Below, piece by piece: positions 41,498 to 50,299 of a stretch of 64,000 nucleotides of DNA (position 1 is its first letter; each line of letters begins with the position of its first letter). The stretch spans positions 1,922,001 through 1,986,000 of the forward strand of contig JBBCGL010000001.1 of assembly GCA_037200385.1 (NCBI GenBank), given 5' to 3'. A model generated the notes under the pieces. It was not told where the DNA came from. It ran no database searches and was given only the letters and a program-made list of their open reading frames with translations. A program made the position numbers and the translations under genes. This DNA comes from Rhizomicrobium sp. Its GTDB lineage: Bacteria; Pseudomonadota; Alphaproteobacteria; Micropepsales; Micropepsaceae.

Positions 41498-42978
41498 GCG
41501 GCGCATTCCTCGAGCTTCACGTCGTGGCCCCAGAGCCGTTCGACGTGGGCGAGGACGAGCTCCTTGGTCTGATTGTGCAGGGGGATGCCGCGATGCATCG
41601 TGTGGGACAGATACAAAGTTCGGTTGCCTTTGAGGTCGGCGCCGGTGACCTGGATGTTCGGGTCGGCGGCGCCGACGTCGTATTGCCGCGCCAGCATGGC
41701 GCGCACCGCGCGGTAGCCCTTCTCGTCATGGATCGCTGACACCTTATAGGCGCCCGCATCCGCCTTGTCGTAGAGCGCGAAGAGCCGGAAGTCGCGCATC
41801 AGCTTTGGCGAGAGGAACTGCTCGATGAAGCTCTCGTCGCGATAATTCGCCCAGGCGTCCTTCAGCGTGCCCATCCAGTCGCCCTTGCCCGCGAAGTCCG
41901 GGAACCAGTCGCGGTCTTCCGGGGTCGGCGTCTCGCAGATGCGGCGGATGTCCGCCATCATGCCGTAGCCCAGCGCATAGGGATTGAAGCCGCTGTAGCG
42001 GCGATCCGAGAATTCCGGCTGGAACACCACCGAGGTGTGGCTGTGCATGAACTCCAGCCACGAGCCTTCGGTGATCTGGCCGCGATCGTACAGCGTGTTC
42101 ATGATCGTGTAGTGCACGAAGGTGGCGCAGCCCTCGTTCATCACCTTGAGCTGGCGCTGCGGATAGAAATACTGCGCCAGGTTGCGCACGATGCGCAGCG
42201 TCTCGCGCTGCCACGGTCGCAGGCCCGGCGAATTCTTCTCGAGGAAGTAGAGAAGGTTCTCTTCGGGCAGCTTGGCATCGCCGCCGTATTCGTCCTCGGG
42301 GTCCGGCGTCGGCGGCGCTGCCGGCGGCTCGATGCCGGCGGGCAGGGTGCGCCAGAGCTCGCTATAGGCCTCTTCTTCGTATTCGGCGCGGCGGCGGCGC
42401 TTTTCCTGGATGCGTTCGCGCGACGCGCGGGGCGGGCGGCGATAGCGGAACACGCCCTGGTCCATCAGGGCATGGGCGGAGTCGAGCACCGCCTCGACCT
42501 CGTCGCGGCCATAGCGCTCCTCGCAGGCGGCGATGTAGCGCTTGGCGAAGGCGAGATAGTCCATGATCCCCTCGGCATTGGTCCATTGCCGGAAGAGGTA
42601 GTTGTTCTTGAAGAAGTGGTTGTGGCCGAACGCGGCATGCGCCATCACCAGCGCCTGCATGGTCATGCTGTTCTCCTCCAGCAGGTAGGAGATGCACGGG
42701 CTGGAGTTGATGACCACCTCATAGGCCAGCGCGCTGTAGCCGGCGCGGTACATCGCCTCCTCGCGCGCGAACATCTTGCCGAACGACCAGTGATTGTACA
42801 TCAGCGGCATGGCGATGGAGGAATAGGCGTCGAGCATCTGCTCGGACGAGATGATCTCGATCTGATTGGGATAGACGTCGAGCTTGAGGTCGTTCAGCGC
42901 GATGTCCTCGATCGCACGGTAGGTGCGGTCGATGGTGGGAAAGTCCCATTCGGATTCTTCAAACAGAAGGCGGCTCAT
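41494..42978 (-). CDS. spoVR: SpoVR family protein
   Basis: This 494-residue protein is of the SpoVR/YcgB family, named for a Bacillus protein involved in spore cortex formation but also widespread in non-sporulating proteobacteria. It starts MSRLLFEESEWDFPTIDRTYRAIEDIALNDLKLDVYPNQ and has the conserved HAAFGHNHFFKNNYLFRQW and CATFVHYTIMNTLYDRG. With yeaH and prkA it forms a conserved stress-linked cluster. Here the GIY-YIG gene and repeats intervene, overlapping the spoVR start codon by four bases. The biochemical role is not established. Confidence 0.95.
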   Translation of the reverse strand: MSRLLFEESEWDFPTIDRTYRAIEDIALNDLKLDVYPNQIEIISSEQMLDAYSSIAMPLMYNHWSFGKMFAREEAMYRAGYSALAYEVVINSSPCISYLLEENSMTMQALVMAHAAFGHNHFFKNNYLFRQWTNAEGIMDYLAFAKRYIAACEERYGRDEVEAVLDSAHALMDQGVFRYRRPPRASRERIQEKRRRRAEYEEEAYSELWRTLPAGIEPPAAPPTPDPEDEYGGDAKLPEENLLYFLEKNSPGLRPWQRETLRIVRNLAQYFYPQRQLKVMNEGCATFVHYTIMNTLYDRGQITEGSWLEFMHSHTSVVFQPEFSDRRYSGFNPYALGYGMMADIRRICETPTPEDRDWFPDFAGKGDWMGTLKDAWANYRDESFIEQFLSPKLMRDFRLFALYDKADAGAYKVSAIHDEKGYRAVRAMLARQYDVGAADPNIQVTGADLKGNRTLYLSHTMHRGIPLHNQTKELVLAHVERLWGHDVKLEECAA

Positions 42979-43418
42979 GCGGTTTCTCCGCCGTCATCCT
43001 TCGAGGCTCGCTGCGCTCGCACCTCAGGATGACGATTACAACTGCTGGCGCCTGTTTTCGCGTCGCGGGTGCGTTCTCTCAAAAGCGCGTCACCCTGAGG
43101 TGGCCGCGAAGCGGCCCTCGAAGGGCGACGCGCGGCCGGGCGCCTGGCCAGATCGGGCAGCGCGTTCCAATCGCGCCGGATCAGCGCTTCCTTCTTTTCG
43201 CGCCGCCAGCCCTTGATTCGGCGCTCCGCCGCATGCGCCTGCATGAGGTCTTCGTATCGCTCAGACCAAACAAGCGTCACCGGTCGGCGCTTCGACGTGT
43301 AACCCTCGAAGCGACCGTCATCATGCTCGCCGACGCGCACGTCGATCTCGTCATAGGACGTCGAACCGACATAGTAGCTGTCGTCGGAGCAGCGCAGCAT
43401 GTAGCACCGGCCGCCCAT
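42975..43418 (-). CDS. GIY-YIG nuclease family protein with a repeat-encoded tail
   Basis: This 147-residue protein begins with a GIY-YIG domain (about residues 1-92): the two strands as CYML (5-8) and YYVG (16-19), Arg28, His32, and the metal-binding Glu65 in AAERRIKGWRREKKEAL. These are endonuclease fold residues, so it probably cuts DNA or RNA. Residues from 97 onward are translated from two family B palindromes (for example RHPEVRAQRASKDD), so the natural tail may be shorter. ATG 43418 is preferred; TTG 43421 adds one codon. It sits between yeaH and spoVR, overlapping the spoVR start by four bases, in a place where this operon normally has no gene. Confidence 0.85.
   Translation of the reverse strand: MGGRCYMLRCSDDSYYVGSTSYDEIDVRVGEHDDGRFEGYTSKRRPVTLVWSERYEDLMQAHAAERRIKGWRREKKEALIRRDWNALPDLARRPAARRPSRAASRPPQGDALLRERTRDAKTGASSCNRHPEVRAQRASKDDGGETA
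42993..43033 (-). repeat. Family B palindromic repeat, unit B1
   Basis: This 41-base unit reads, on the minus strand, GTCATCCTGAGGTGC at one end and TCGAAGGATGAC at the other, with an internal GC hairpin. It overlaps the last codons of the GIY-YIG gene next to the spoVR start. Related units B2 to B5 are at 43089, 43430, 51283-51370 and 53192-53298. Confidence 0.8.
43089..43129 (+). repeat. Family B palindromic repeat, unit B2
   Basis: This 41-base unit, with ends GTCACCCTGAGGTGG and CTCGAAGGGCGAC, lies within the GIY-YIG coding frame, opposite in orientation to B1 and to B3. The pair B3/B2 flanks the catalytic domain in inverted orientation. Internal GGCCGC-GAAGC-GGCC can form a hairpin. Confidence 0.8.
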
Positions 43419-43429
43419 CAACGGCCCTG

Positions 43430-43470
43430 CGTGCTTCGAGGCACCGCTTCGCGGTGCACCTCAGCATGAC
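43430..43470 (-). repeat. Family B palindromic repeat, unit B3
   Basis: This unit reads GTCATGCTGAGGTGC to CTCGAAGCACG on the minus strand, eleven bases upstream of the GIY-YIG ATG. It is inverted relative to B2, which lies at the other side of the catalytic domain, so the two form a flanking inverted pair. Confidence 0.75.
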
Positions 43471-43500
43471 GAGAGCGGTGGTTGGGGGCAAGCAATGCCA

Positions 43501-44799
43501 TCATGCCTCCGCCTTCTTGAACAGTTCGCGGAACACCGGGAAGATGTCGGCCGGCTTGGCGATGCGCTTGGTCGCGAAATTCTCCCATTCCTCGGCCACG
43601 GTGCGATAGGCGCGCCAGAGCTCGGCGCCGGATTCCTCGCTCGCGAAGACCTCCATCTCGCGCTCGTCGAGGATCTCGATATAGGCATAGTACTGGCACA
43701 GCGGCATGATCATCTGGTTCAGCAGGTCGACGCAGTGGCGCGCGTCGCCGGACTGGGTGTAGCCGTCGGAGGCCTGGGCGGCGTAGATGTTCCAGTCGGC
43801 CGAAGTGTAGCGCTCCTTCTGGATCTCCAGCATCTTGTCCAGCGCGGTCGAGACGATGGTGCCGCCCGATTGGCGCGAATAGAAGAACTCGTGCTCGTCC
43901 ACCTCCTGCGCGTCATGGGTGTGGCGGATGAAGACGACGTCGACCTTCTTGTAGCGCCGCCGCAGGAAGAGGTGCAGCAGCATGTAGAAGCGCTTGGCGA
44001 GATCCTTCTCGCGCTCGCCCATCGAGCCGGACACGTCCATCAGGCAGAACATCACCGCCTGGCTGGTCGGCACGGGCTGTTCGGTGAAGGCATTGAAGCG
44101 CACGTCGATCGGATCGATGAAGCCGACCCATTTGCGCCGCGCATTCGCCTGGGCAAGGCGCGCCTTCACGTCGGAGATCCGGGCGGGCTCGACCGGCGTC
44201 TCGCGCTCGGCGGCCTCGAGCTCGGCCTCCAGCGCGACGATGTCGTCGGTGGTGGGGCGGCGGAGCGCGAGGCGGCGGCCGAAGGAGTTGCGCATGGTGC
44301 GCACCAGGTTGATCTGGGTCGGCGAGCCGGCGGTCGTGATTCCGGCGCGCTTCCAGAGCTTGTTCGGCGTCTCCTTGAGCGTGGTGCGGACCAGGTTCGG
44401 CAGTTCGAGGTCCTCGAAGAAGATGTCGAGCACCTCGTCCTGCGTCATGGTGAATTCGAAATCGTCGTCGCCTTCGCCGGAATCGGCAGCGTCCTTGCCG
44501 CCCTGGCCGCCGCCGGATTTCGGCTTGTCGATGGCGTCGCCGGGCGTGAACTCGCGGTTGCCGGGCAGCACGAAGTCGCGCTCGCCCGAGGCGCGCGGAT
44601 CGAGCCGGAAGCGCGGCTCCTTGGTGCCCTTGGTCGAGATCCGGATCTTGCGATCCTTGTCGAGGTCGGCGACGCCCGAATCCTTGAGCGATTTCTGCAC
44701 CGCCTCGCGAATCTGGGTGCGGGCGCGGCGCAGGAAGCGCTGCCGGTTCGCGAGGCTCTTGCCCTTGGGATTGAGGCGGCGGTCGACGAAGTGGGTCAT
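43501..44799 (-). CDS. yeaH: YeaH/YhbH family protein (DUF444)
   Basis: This 432-residue protein is of the DUF444 family, with a C-terminal von Willebrand A-like domain: CLMDVSGSMGEREKDLAKRF has the DxSxS metal site. The N-terminal half carries MTHFVDRRLNPKGKSLANRQRFLRR and RISTKGTKEPRFRLDP, typical of the family, with a Gly/Asp-rich linker. It is regularly encoded beside the PrkA kinase and SpoVR and is thought to be part of a stress response complex; a direct biochemical role is not settled. ATG 44799 is chosen; the longer frame runs into repeat A2. Confidence 0.95.
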   Translation of the reverse strand: MTHFVDRRLNPKGKSLANRQRFLRRARTQIREAVQKSLKDSGVADLDKDRKIRISTKGTKEPRFRLDPRASGERDFVLPGNREFTPGDAIDKPKSGGGQGGKDAADSGEGDDDFEFTMTQDEVLDIFFEDLELPNLVRTTLKETPNKLWKRAGITTAGSPTQINLVRTMRNSFGRRLALRRPTTDDIVALEAELEAAERETPVEPARISDVKARLAQANARRKWVGFIDPIDVRFNAFTEQPVPTSQAVMFCLMDVSGSMGEREKDLAKRFYMLLHLFLRRRYKKVDVVFIRHTHDAQEVDEHEFFYSRQSGGTIVSTALDKMLEIQKERYTSADWNIYAAQASDGYTQSGDARHCVDLLNQMIMPLCQYYAYIEILDEREMEVFASEESGAELWRAYRTVAEEWENFATKRIAKPADIFPVFRELFKKAEA

Positions 44800-44810
44800 G
44801 TCAGCACCGC

Positions 44811-44935
44811 TGTCATTCCCGGCCGAGCAATGCGCAAGCATTGCGAGGGGAAGCGAACCCAGGTGGAGAGACCGGACCCGGTCTTCCCACCTGGGTCCCC
44901 TTCCCTCGCCGCTTCGCGGCTCGCCGGGGATGGCA
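44811..44935. repeat. Dispersed palindromic repeat, family A copy 2
   Basis: This copy lies between prkA and yeaH, inside the operon. Its ends TGTCATTCCCGGCCGAG and CTCGCCGGGGATGGCA are inverted, and the AGGTGG/CCACCTGGGTCCCCTTCCC core matches copy 1 at 7197-7329. It can fold into a long hairpin that might affect the stability or read-through of the prkA-yeaH message. Confidence 0.75.
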
Positions 44936-44941
44936 TCGGAG

Positions 44942-46885
44942 TCACCCCGCCTTGTTGACGCGCATGTACCACTCGACCAGCCGGCGCACCTGGCGCGGGG
45001 TATAGCCGCGGGACAGCATGCGCTTGATGAACTCGTTGTGCTTGTTCGCCGTGTCGTTGTCCTTCTTGGATTCGAAGCTGATCACCGGCAGCAGGTCCTC
45101 GACCTGGGTGAACATGCGCTTCTCGATCACCGAGCGGATCTTCTCATAGGCCGTCCAGGCCGGATTCCGGCCGTCGTTCTGGGCACGGTAGCGGAGCGCG
45201 AACTTCACCACCTCGTTGCGGAAATCCTTCGGATTGGCGATGCCGGCCGGCTTCTCGATCTTGCTGAGCTCGTTGTCGAGCGACTCGCGGTTCAGCAGCT
45301 GGCCGGTGTCGGCGTCCTTGAAATCCTGGTCCTCGATCCAGGCGTCGGCATAGGCGATGTAGCGATCGAACAGGTTCTGGCCGTATTCGCCATAGGATTC
45401 CAGATAGGCCTTCTGGATCTCCTTGCCGATGAACTCGGCGTAACGCGGCGCGAGGTCGGCCTTGATAAATTCGAGATAGCGCTTCTCGGTCTCGTCCGGC
45501 ATCTGCTCCCGCTTGATCGCCTGCTCCAGCACGTACATCAGATGCACCGGATCGGCCGCGACCTCGGAGTGGTCGTAGTTGAAGGTCTCCGACAGCGTCT
45601 TGTAGGCGAAGCGGGTCGAGATGCCGGTCATGCCCTCGTCGACGCCGGCCATGTCCTTGTATTCCTGCAGCGTCTTGGCCTTCGGATCGGTGTCCTTCAG
45701 CTTCTCGCCGTCATAGACCCGCATCTTGGAGGTGATGTTGGAGTTCTCATGCTCCTTCAACCGGGTCGCGACGCAGAATTTGGCGAGCATCTCCAGCGTC
45801 TCGGGCGCGGTATGCGCGCTGACGAGATTGGAGCCCACCAGCAGCTTGCGGTAGATCGCGGTCTCCTCCGTCACGCGCAGGCAATAGGGCACCGTGACGA
45901 CGCAGATGCGGTCGAGGAACGCCTCGTTGTTGCGGTTGTTCTTGAAGACGGTCCATTCCGCCTCGTTCGAATGGGCGAGGATCGTGCCGTTGAAGGGAAT
46001 CGGGCCGAGCGTCTCGGTGCCGGTGTAGTTGCCTTCCTGCGTCGCGGTCAGCAGCGGATGCAGGACCTTGATCGGCGCCTTGAACATCTCGACGAATTCG
46101 AGAAGCCCCTGGTTCGCCAGGCACAGGCCGCCAGAGAAGGAATAGGCGTCGGGATCGTTCTGGCTGAAATGCTCGAGCTTGCGGATGTCGACCTTGCCGA
46201 CCAGCGCCGAGATGTCCTGGTTGTTGTCGTCGCCCGGCTCGGTCTTGGCGATGGCGTATTGGCGCAGCTTCGAGGGATAGATCTTGGCGACCTCGAATTT
46301 CGAGATGTCGCCGCCGAACTCGTCCAGCCGCTTCACCGCCCAGGGGCTCATGATGCCGCCGACGCGGTGGCGCTCGATGCCGTAGCGTTCGGCCAGCAGG
46401 TTGCCGAGCTCGGCCGAGCGGAAGAGACCCAGCGGACTCTCGAACACCGGACTGATCCGCTCGCCGGCCTTGAGGACGTAGATGGGATGCGTCTCCATCA
46501 GGTCCTTGAGCCGCTCGGCGAGTGAGGACTTGCCGCCGCCCACAGGGCCCAGGAGATAGAGTATCTGCCGCTTCTCCTCGAGACCCTGCGCCGCGTGCTT
46601 GAAGTAGCCGACGATGCGCTCGATGGTGTCTTCCATCCCGAAGAAGCCTTCGAAAGCCTTGTAGGTCTTGATCGTGCGGTTCGAGAACAGCCGGGCGAGG
46701 CGCGGATCCTGTGCCGTGTCGACCAGCTCGGCCTCGCCGATCGCGGCGACCATGCGTTCGGGCGGCGTGGCATAGAGCATCTTGTCGTCGCGGGCGGCGA
46801 GCAGCCAGTCCCGCAGGGACATGGTCTCGAACCGCTCCCGCGCGTAATCGCGGGTAAAGATGTCAAAGACGTCGAGCGAACTCAT
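44942..46885 (-). CDS. prkA: PrkA family serine protein kinase
   Basis: This 647-residue protein is of the PrkA/YeaG family. The N-terminal AAA-like domain carries the P-loop GPVGGGKSS at residues 113-121 and FSQNDPDAYSFSGGLCLANQGLLEFVEMFK in the conserved core; the C-terminal domain (about 450-640) is the PrkA C-terminal region with HEFIKRMLSRGYTPRQVRRLVEWY. It phosphorylates serine residues or, by some reports, acts as an AAA+ protease. Its operon partners are YeaH and SpoVR; in E. coli the system responds to starvation. An EcfG-like promoter lies about 100 bases upstream. Confidence 0.96.
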   Translation of the reverse strand: MSSLDVFDIFTRDYARERFETMSLRDWLLAARDDKMLYATPPERMVAAIGEAELVDTAQDPRLARLFSNRTIKTYKAFEGFFGMEDTIERIVGYFKHAAQGLEEKRQILYLLGPVGGGKSSLAERLKDLMETHPIYVLKAGERISPVFESPLGLFRSAELGNLLAERYGIERHRVGGIMSPWAVKRLDEFGGDISKFEVAKIYPSKLRQYAIAKTEPGDDNNQDISALVGKVDIRKLEHFSQNDPDAYSFSGGLCLANQGLLEFVEMFKAPIKVLHPLLTATQEGNYTGTETLGPIPFNGTILAHSNEAEWTVFKNNRNNEAFLDRICVVTVPYCLRVTEETAIYRKLLVGSNLVSAHTAPETLEMLAKFCVATRLKEHENSNITSKMRVYDGEKLKDTDPKAKTLQEYKDMAGVDEGMTGISTRFAYKTLSETFNYDHSEVAADPVHLMYVLEQAIKREQMPDETEKRYLEFIKADLAPRYAEFIGKEIQKAYLESYGEYGQNLFDRYIAYADAWIEDQDFKDADTGQLLNRESLDNELSKIEKPAGIANPKDFRNEVVKFALRYRAQNDGRNPAWTAYEKIRSVIEKRMFTQVEDLLPVISFESKKDNDTANKHNEFIKRMLSRGYTPRQVRRLVEWYMRVNKAG

Positions 46886-47329
46886 GACTCTGACTCCTGC
46901 TGTTCGCCGCTAGCGGCGATGATGTCCGATCCTGGAAAATTCCCCGTCTGCCGCGTCCCACTCTCGTAATCGCACCTTGTTAAAGCTGACGGGAACCATT
47001 GGTTCCCTCGCAGCCCACGTGCCAAACCTTCGCCCGCGCGACTCTCGCGCGACCGTCCGTCCCGGCGTTTCCTGTCATCTGTTTTCGCAGCTCGCATGCT
47101 AACCCCTTCGAAGGAAAGCTCGGCTGATCGTTGATTCGAGCATACGCCGCTTCGCACGCTTCGCAAATGCTTACTGCGCGACATTGTTACCGGCCGCGAA
47201 TTCGCCATGATTTCCCGGCTGTCCGTGTTGCGCCCGCAACAACCATCCGTTCATGAAGATGAACGAAGACGCTTCGTTCATCTTACGAATCCGCTTGCCG
47301 GTTCGATTTTGTTGGGCGAAGCTTCGCGC
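46886..47329. other. 444-base divergent intergenic region
   Basis: This gap lies between prkA and the divergent acetyltransferase gene. It contains a 17-base palindrome (GGGAACCATTGGTTCCC, 46991-47007) and an EcfG-like promoter pointing at prkA. It also has AT-rich sequence around 47200-47310 that could hold the acetyltransferase promoter. Frames across it have poor codon use, and I see no further gene. Confidence 0.5.
46982..47006 (-). promoter_or_regulatory. EcfG-like promoter of prkA
   Basis: On the minus strand GGAAC (47006-47002) is followed after 16 bases by CTTT (46985-46982), one mismatch from the consensus CGTT. The spacing is right and the direction is toward prkA, whose start codon lies 97 bases on. 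The site also lies in a 17-base palindrome (46991-47007), which could bind a regulator instead. General stress control of prkA would fit its known role. Confidence 0.35.
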
Positions 47330-47875
47330 ATGGATGAGCTCGCCCTTTCGGTACGAGTGGCGCGTCCCAAGGACGCGGCGGACGTTGCACGCGTCTATAT
47401 CGACAGTTGGCACGATACCTATCCCGCGGTTTTGTCGCGCGCGATGCTGTGCGCGATGACGCCGGCGGGGCAGACCGCGCGCTGGCAGGCGGCGATCCGG
47501 GCGCAGAAGCGCGAGACCGTGCTGGTGGCGGAGGATGCGAAGGCGGGCATCGTCGCGATGTCGAGCCTTGGCCCGTCGCGCGACCGCACGCTCGGCTATG
47601 ACGGCGAGGTCTACACGCTCTACGTCGATCCGAACCATTTCGGGCGTGGCGCGGGGCGCACGCTGCTGCAGGGCGGCTTCGCCGTGCTGCGGGCGCGCGG
47701 CTTCTCCTCCTGCGTGATCTGGGCGCATGCGAAGAACAATGCGCGTTTCTTCTACGAGTCGATGGGCGGGCGCAGCGTGGCCGAGCGTACGGAGCGCATG
47801 ATGGGCGACATGGTGCCCGAGGTCGCGTTCGGCTGGAAGACGCTGGCGCTGGCCGAGCGCAGCCACGCGCGATGA
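47330..47875 (+). CDS. GNAT family N-acetyltransferase
   Basis: This 181-residue protein has the GCN5-related acetyltransferase fold. The early VRVARPKDAADVARVYIDSWHDTYPAVLS is characteristic of a frequent bacterial subgroup, and the acetyl-CoA loop is VYTLYVDPNHFGRGAGRTLLQGGF (Q/R-x-x-G-x-G/A pattern). The C-terminal NNARFFYESMGGRSV is the usual final strand and helix. The substrate is unknown. ATG 47330 is the first start that keeps the domain. Its stop overlaps the sulfatase start by four bases (ATGA), so both are probably co-expressed. Confidence 0.9.
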   Translation: MDELALSVRVARPKDAADVARVYIDSWHDTYPAVLSRAMLCAMTPAGQTARWQAAIRAQKRETVLVAEDAKAGIVAMSSLGPSRDRTLGYDGEVYTLYVDPNHFGRGAGRTLLQGGFAVLRARGFSSCVIWAHAKNNARFFYESMGGRSVAERTERMMGDMVPEVAFGWKTLALAERSHAR

Positions 47876-49395
47876 CCAAGGCACCGGTCGCGAAGAACGC
47901 GATCGTCCTTCTGCTGGACAGCCTCAACCGGCACATGGTCGGCGCTTATGGCGGACGGGAGTTCGCCACCCCCAATCTCGACCGGTTGGCACAGCGCTCG
48001 TTGCGGTTCACAAAGCACTACGCGGCCTCGCTGCCCTGCATGCCGGCGCGGCACGACATCCTGTGCGGCGCATGGGATTTCCTGTGGCGGCCCTGGGGCT
48101 CGGTCGAGCTGTGGGAAGACGCGATCACCTATCCGCTGCGCAAGGCGGGCGTGGTCAGCCAGCTGATCAGCGATCACCCGCACCTGTTCGAGACCGGCGG
48201 CGAGAACTACCACGTCGACTTCACCGCCTGGGATTATCAGCGCGGCCATGAAGGCGACGCGTGGAAGACCAAGGCCGATCCGAGCTGGGCCGGCGCGCCG
48301 CATATCGGCCTGCAGCGCGACATGCCCTATGACAAGTCGCGCGGCTATTTCCGCGGCGAGGCGGACTTTCCCGGGCCGCGCACCATGCGGGCGGCGGCGG
48401 ACTGGCTGGCCGACAATGCCGGGGCGCATGAGCGGTTCTTCCTGTTCGTCGACGAGTTCGATCCGCATGAGCCGTTCGACACGCCGGACGATTACATCAA
48501 GCGCTACGATCCCGACTGGGACGGGCCGCCGCTGATCTGGCCGCCCTATGGCGTGGGCCTCGTCAGGCGCGGCGTGATGACGGCGCGCGAGGGGCAGCAG
48601 ATTCGCGCCCGCTATGGCGCCAAGCTCACCATGATCGACCGCTGGCTCGGCAAGGTGCTGGACCAGATCGATGCCAAGGGGCTGTGGGACGACACGCTTG
48701 TCGTCCTCTGCACCGACCACGGCCATTATCTCGGCGAGAAGGATGTCTGGGGCAAGCCGGGCGTGCCGATCTACGAGACGCTGGGACACATCCCGCTGAT
48801 GATCGCGGCGCCGGGCGTCGCGCCGGGGACCAACGACGCGCTGACCACCAGCGTCGACATCTTCGCGACGCTGGCCGCGCTGTTCGGCGTCGGCGACCGG
48901 GTGCGGCAGCGGACGCATGGCCGCTCGCTGCTGCCGCTGCTCTCGGGCGAGAAGACGGCGGTGCGCGACTGGCTGCTGGCGGGCGTGTGGGGCCGCGAGG
49001 TGCATTATATCGACGGGCGGCACAAATATGCCCGGGCGCCGGTGGCCGCGAACCGGCCGCTGGGCACCTGGTCCAATCGCTGGTCGACCATGCCGACGCA
49101 CGTCCTCAGCCGCGAGCAGGAGATGCCGCTGCCGGATGCGCGGGCGCGGCTGGACCGGATGCCGGGCAGCAAGGTGCCGGTGATCCGCCAGACCTGGGAC
49201 GAGAGCGACGCGGTGCCGTTCTGGGCGGCGGCGCGGTTCTCCGGCCATCATCTCTACGATCTGGCGCAGGATCCGGGCGAGGAGAACAATCTCGCGGGCG
49301 GCGGGCTGGAGAAGGATCTTGCGGCGATGCTGCGCGAGGCGCTGAAGACGGTCGAGGCGCCGGAGGAACAGTTCGCCCGGCTGGGGCTGGCCTGA
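47872..49395 (+). CDS. Sulfatase, formylglycine type
   Basis: This 507-residue protein is an arylsulfatase-like hydrolase. The sulfatase signature is intact: C56-x-P-x-R60 in LPCMPARHDIL, where Cys56 is converted to formylglycine by a maturation enzyme. Metal-binding D16 and the CTDHGHYLGEKDVWGK loop complete the site. The C-terminal LYDLAQDPGEENNLAG is also typical. No signal peptide is visible, so it may be cytoplasmic, unlike most family members. It cleaves sulfate esters, though phosphonate or phosphodiester activity is also known in this fold. The overlapping acetyltransferase gene suggests use in one pathway. Confidence 0.94.
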   Translation: MTKAPVAKNAIVLLLDSLNRHMVGAYGGREFATPNLDRLAQRSLRFTKHYAASLPCMPARHDILCGAWDFLWRPWGSVELWEDAITYPLRKAGVVSQLISDHPHLFETGGENYHVDFTAWDYQRGHEGDAWKTKADPSWAGAPHIGLQRDMPYDKSRGYFRGEADFPGPRTMRAAADWLADNAGAHERFFLFVDEFDPHEPFDTPDDYIKRYDPDWDGPPLIWPPYGVGLVRRGVMTAREGQQIRARYGAKLTMIDRWLGKVLDQIDAKGLWDDTLVVLCTDHGHYLGEKDVWGKPGVPIYETLGHIPLMIAAPGVAPGTNDALTTSVDIFATLAALFGVGDRVRQRTHGRSLLPLLSGEKTAVRDWLLAGVWGREVHYIDGRHKYARAPVAANRPLGTWSNRWSTMPTHVLSREQEMPLPDARARLDRMPGSKVPVIRQTWDESDAVPFWAAARFSGHHLYDLAQDPGEENNLAGGGLEKDLAAMLREALKTVEAPEEQFARLGLA

Positions 49396-49405
49396 GGCCC
49401 GGCCG

Positions 49406-50299
49406 TCAGAAGCCGAGCGCCGTCAGATGCGGCGCGATCTCGGCGAGCGCCCGTTCCGGCGTCAGCTGCCACTTCGCCAAGCCGTCATAATAAAGCTGGT
49501 TGATCAAATAGCGCAGGAAGGTCCAGTAGGACCGCCGCTTCAGGTCCCGGTCTTCCGCGAAGAGATCGTAGTGCGCGAACAGCGTGTCGACGGACTCCTC
49601 GCCCAGCCGCCAGAACCAGCCGAAGTCGATCGCGGCGTCGCCAAAGGATGCGTCGGAGAAATCGATGATGCCGGCCAGCCGGCCGCCGGCGACCAGGATA
49701 TGGTCGTCGCTGAGGTCGTCATGGATCAGGCGCGGGACGCCGGGCGCGATCTGGGCAAACGCGTCGTGGAAAGCATCGAAGCGGGCCAGCGTCCTCGCAT
49801 CGGCAAACCGCGCGATCTTCGCCCGGCGCCGGCCGCGATAAAGCGCGGCGAACTGCGCCCCGCTCCAGGCCGGCGGGATGTCGCCATCGGGCTGCGCGAT
49901 GGTTGCGGGCGGCAACCTGTGGAGCGCCGACAGGAAGACGCCCATCGCGACGAGGATCGCGCGGCCTTCCGCCGGCGTCAGCGCACGGAAGATCTCGGGC
50001 GTCAGGCGATCACCCCGTATCATCCGGTAGGCGCCGAAGCTGCGGTCCGGCGCGACATGCTCATAGGCCGGCACGGGCACCGCCGTCGCAGCGCGGACGC
50101 GTTCGAGCAGGTTCAGCTCCGCCGCGAAGCGGGCGCGGTATTCGTCGTTGCGCGGGAAACGCACGATCCAGCCCTCGTCCAGCACCACCACCCGGTTGTC
50201 GTCGCCCTCATCGATGAGGCGCGACTGCGTGAAGCCGAGCGCAGGAAAGGTTTCGCGGATGCGCGCGAGGAGAAGCTCCGGGGCTGCGTCAGAGGTCAC
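49406..50299 (-). CDS. Aminoglycoside phosphotransferase-like kinase
   Basis: This 297-residue protein is of the APH/ChoK kinase-like family. The catalytic loop is visible as LIHDDLSDDHILVAGG, followed by the metal motif IIDFSDASFGDAAIDFGWF. The N-terminal NDEYRARFAAELNLLERV segment matches the ATP-binding lobe. Such proteins phosphorylate small molecules such as antibiotics, sugars or choline, but many have housekeeping roles. It starts at GTG 50299, overlapping the SixA gene by 11 bases. The final gene of the TerB-SixA-APH operon, it probably has no own promoter. Confidence 0.9.
   Translation of the reverse strand: MTSDAAPELLLARIRETFPALGFTQSRLIDEGDDNRVVVLDEGWIVRFPRNDEYRARFAAELNLLERVRAATAVPVPAYEHVAPDRSFGAYRMIRGDRLTPEIFRALTPAEGRAILVAMGVFLSALHRLPPATIAQPDGDIPPAWSGAQFAALYRGRRRAKIARFADARTLARFDAFHDAFAQIAPGVPRLIHDDLSDDHILVAGGRLAGIIDFSDASFGDAAIDFGWFWRLGEESVDTLFAHYDLFAEDRDLKRRSYWTFLRYLINQLYYDGLAKWQLTPERALAEIAPHLTALGF

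Noticed and set aside
43994-46525. 843-codon plus-strand frame over yeaH and prkA
   Set aside because: Low-complexity antisense sequence; the opposite strand encodes PrkA and YeaH with intact motifs.
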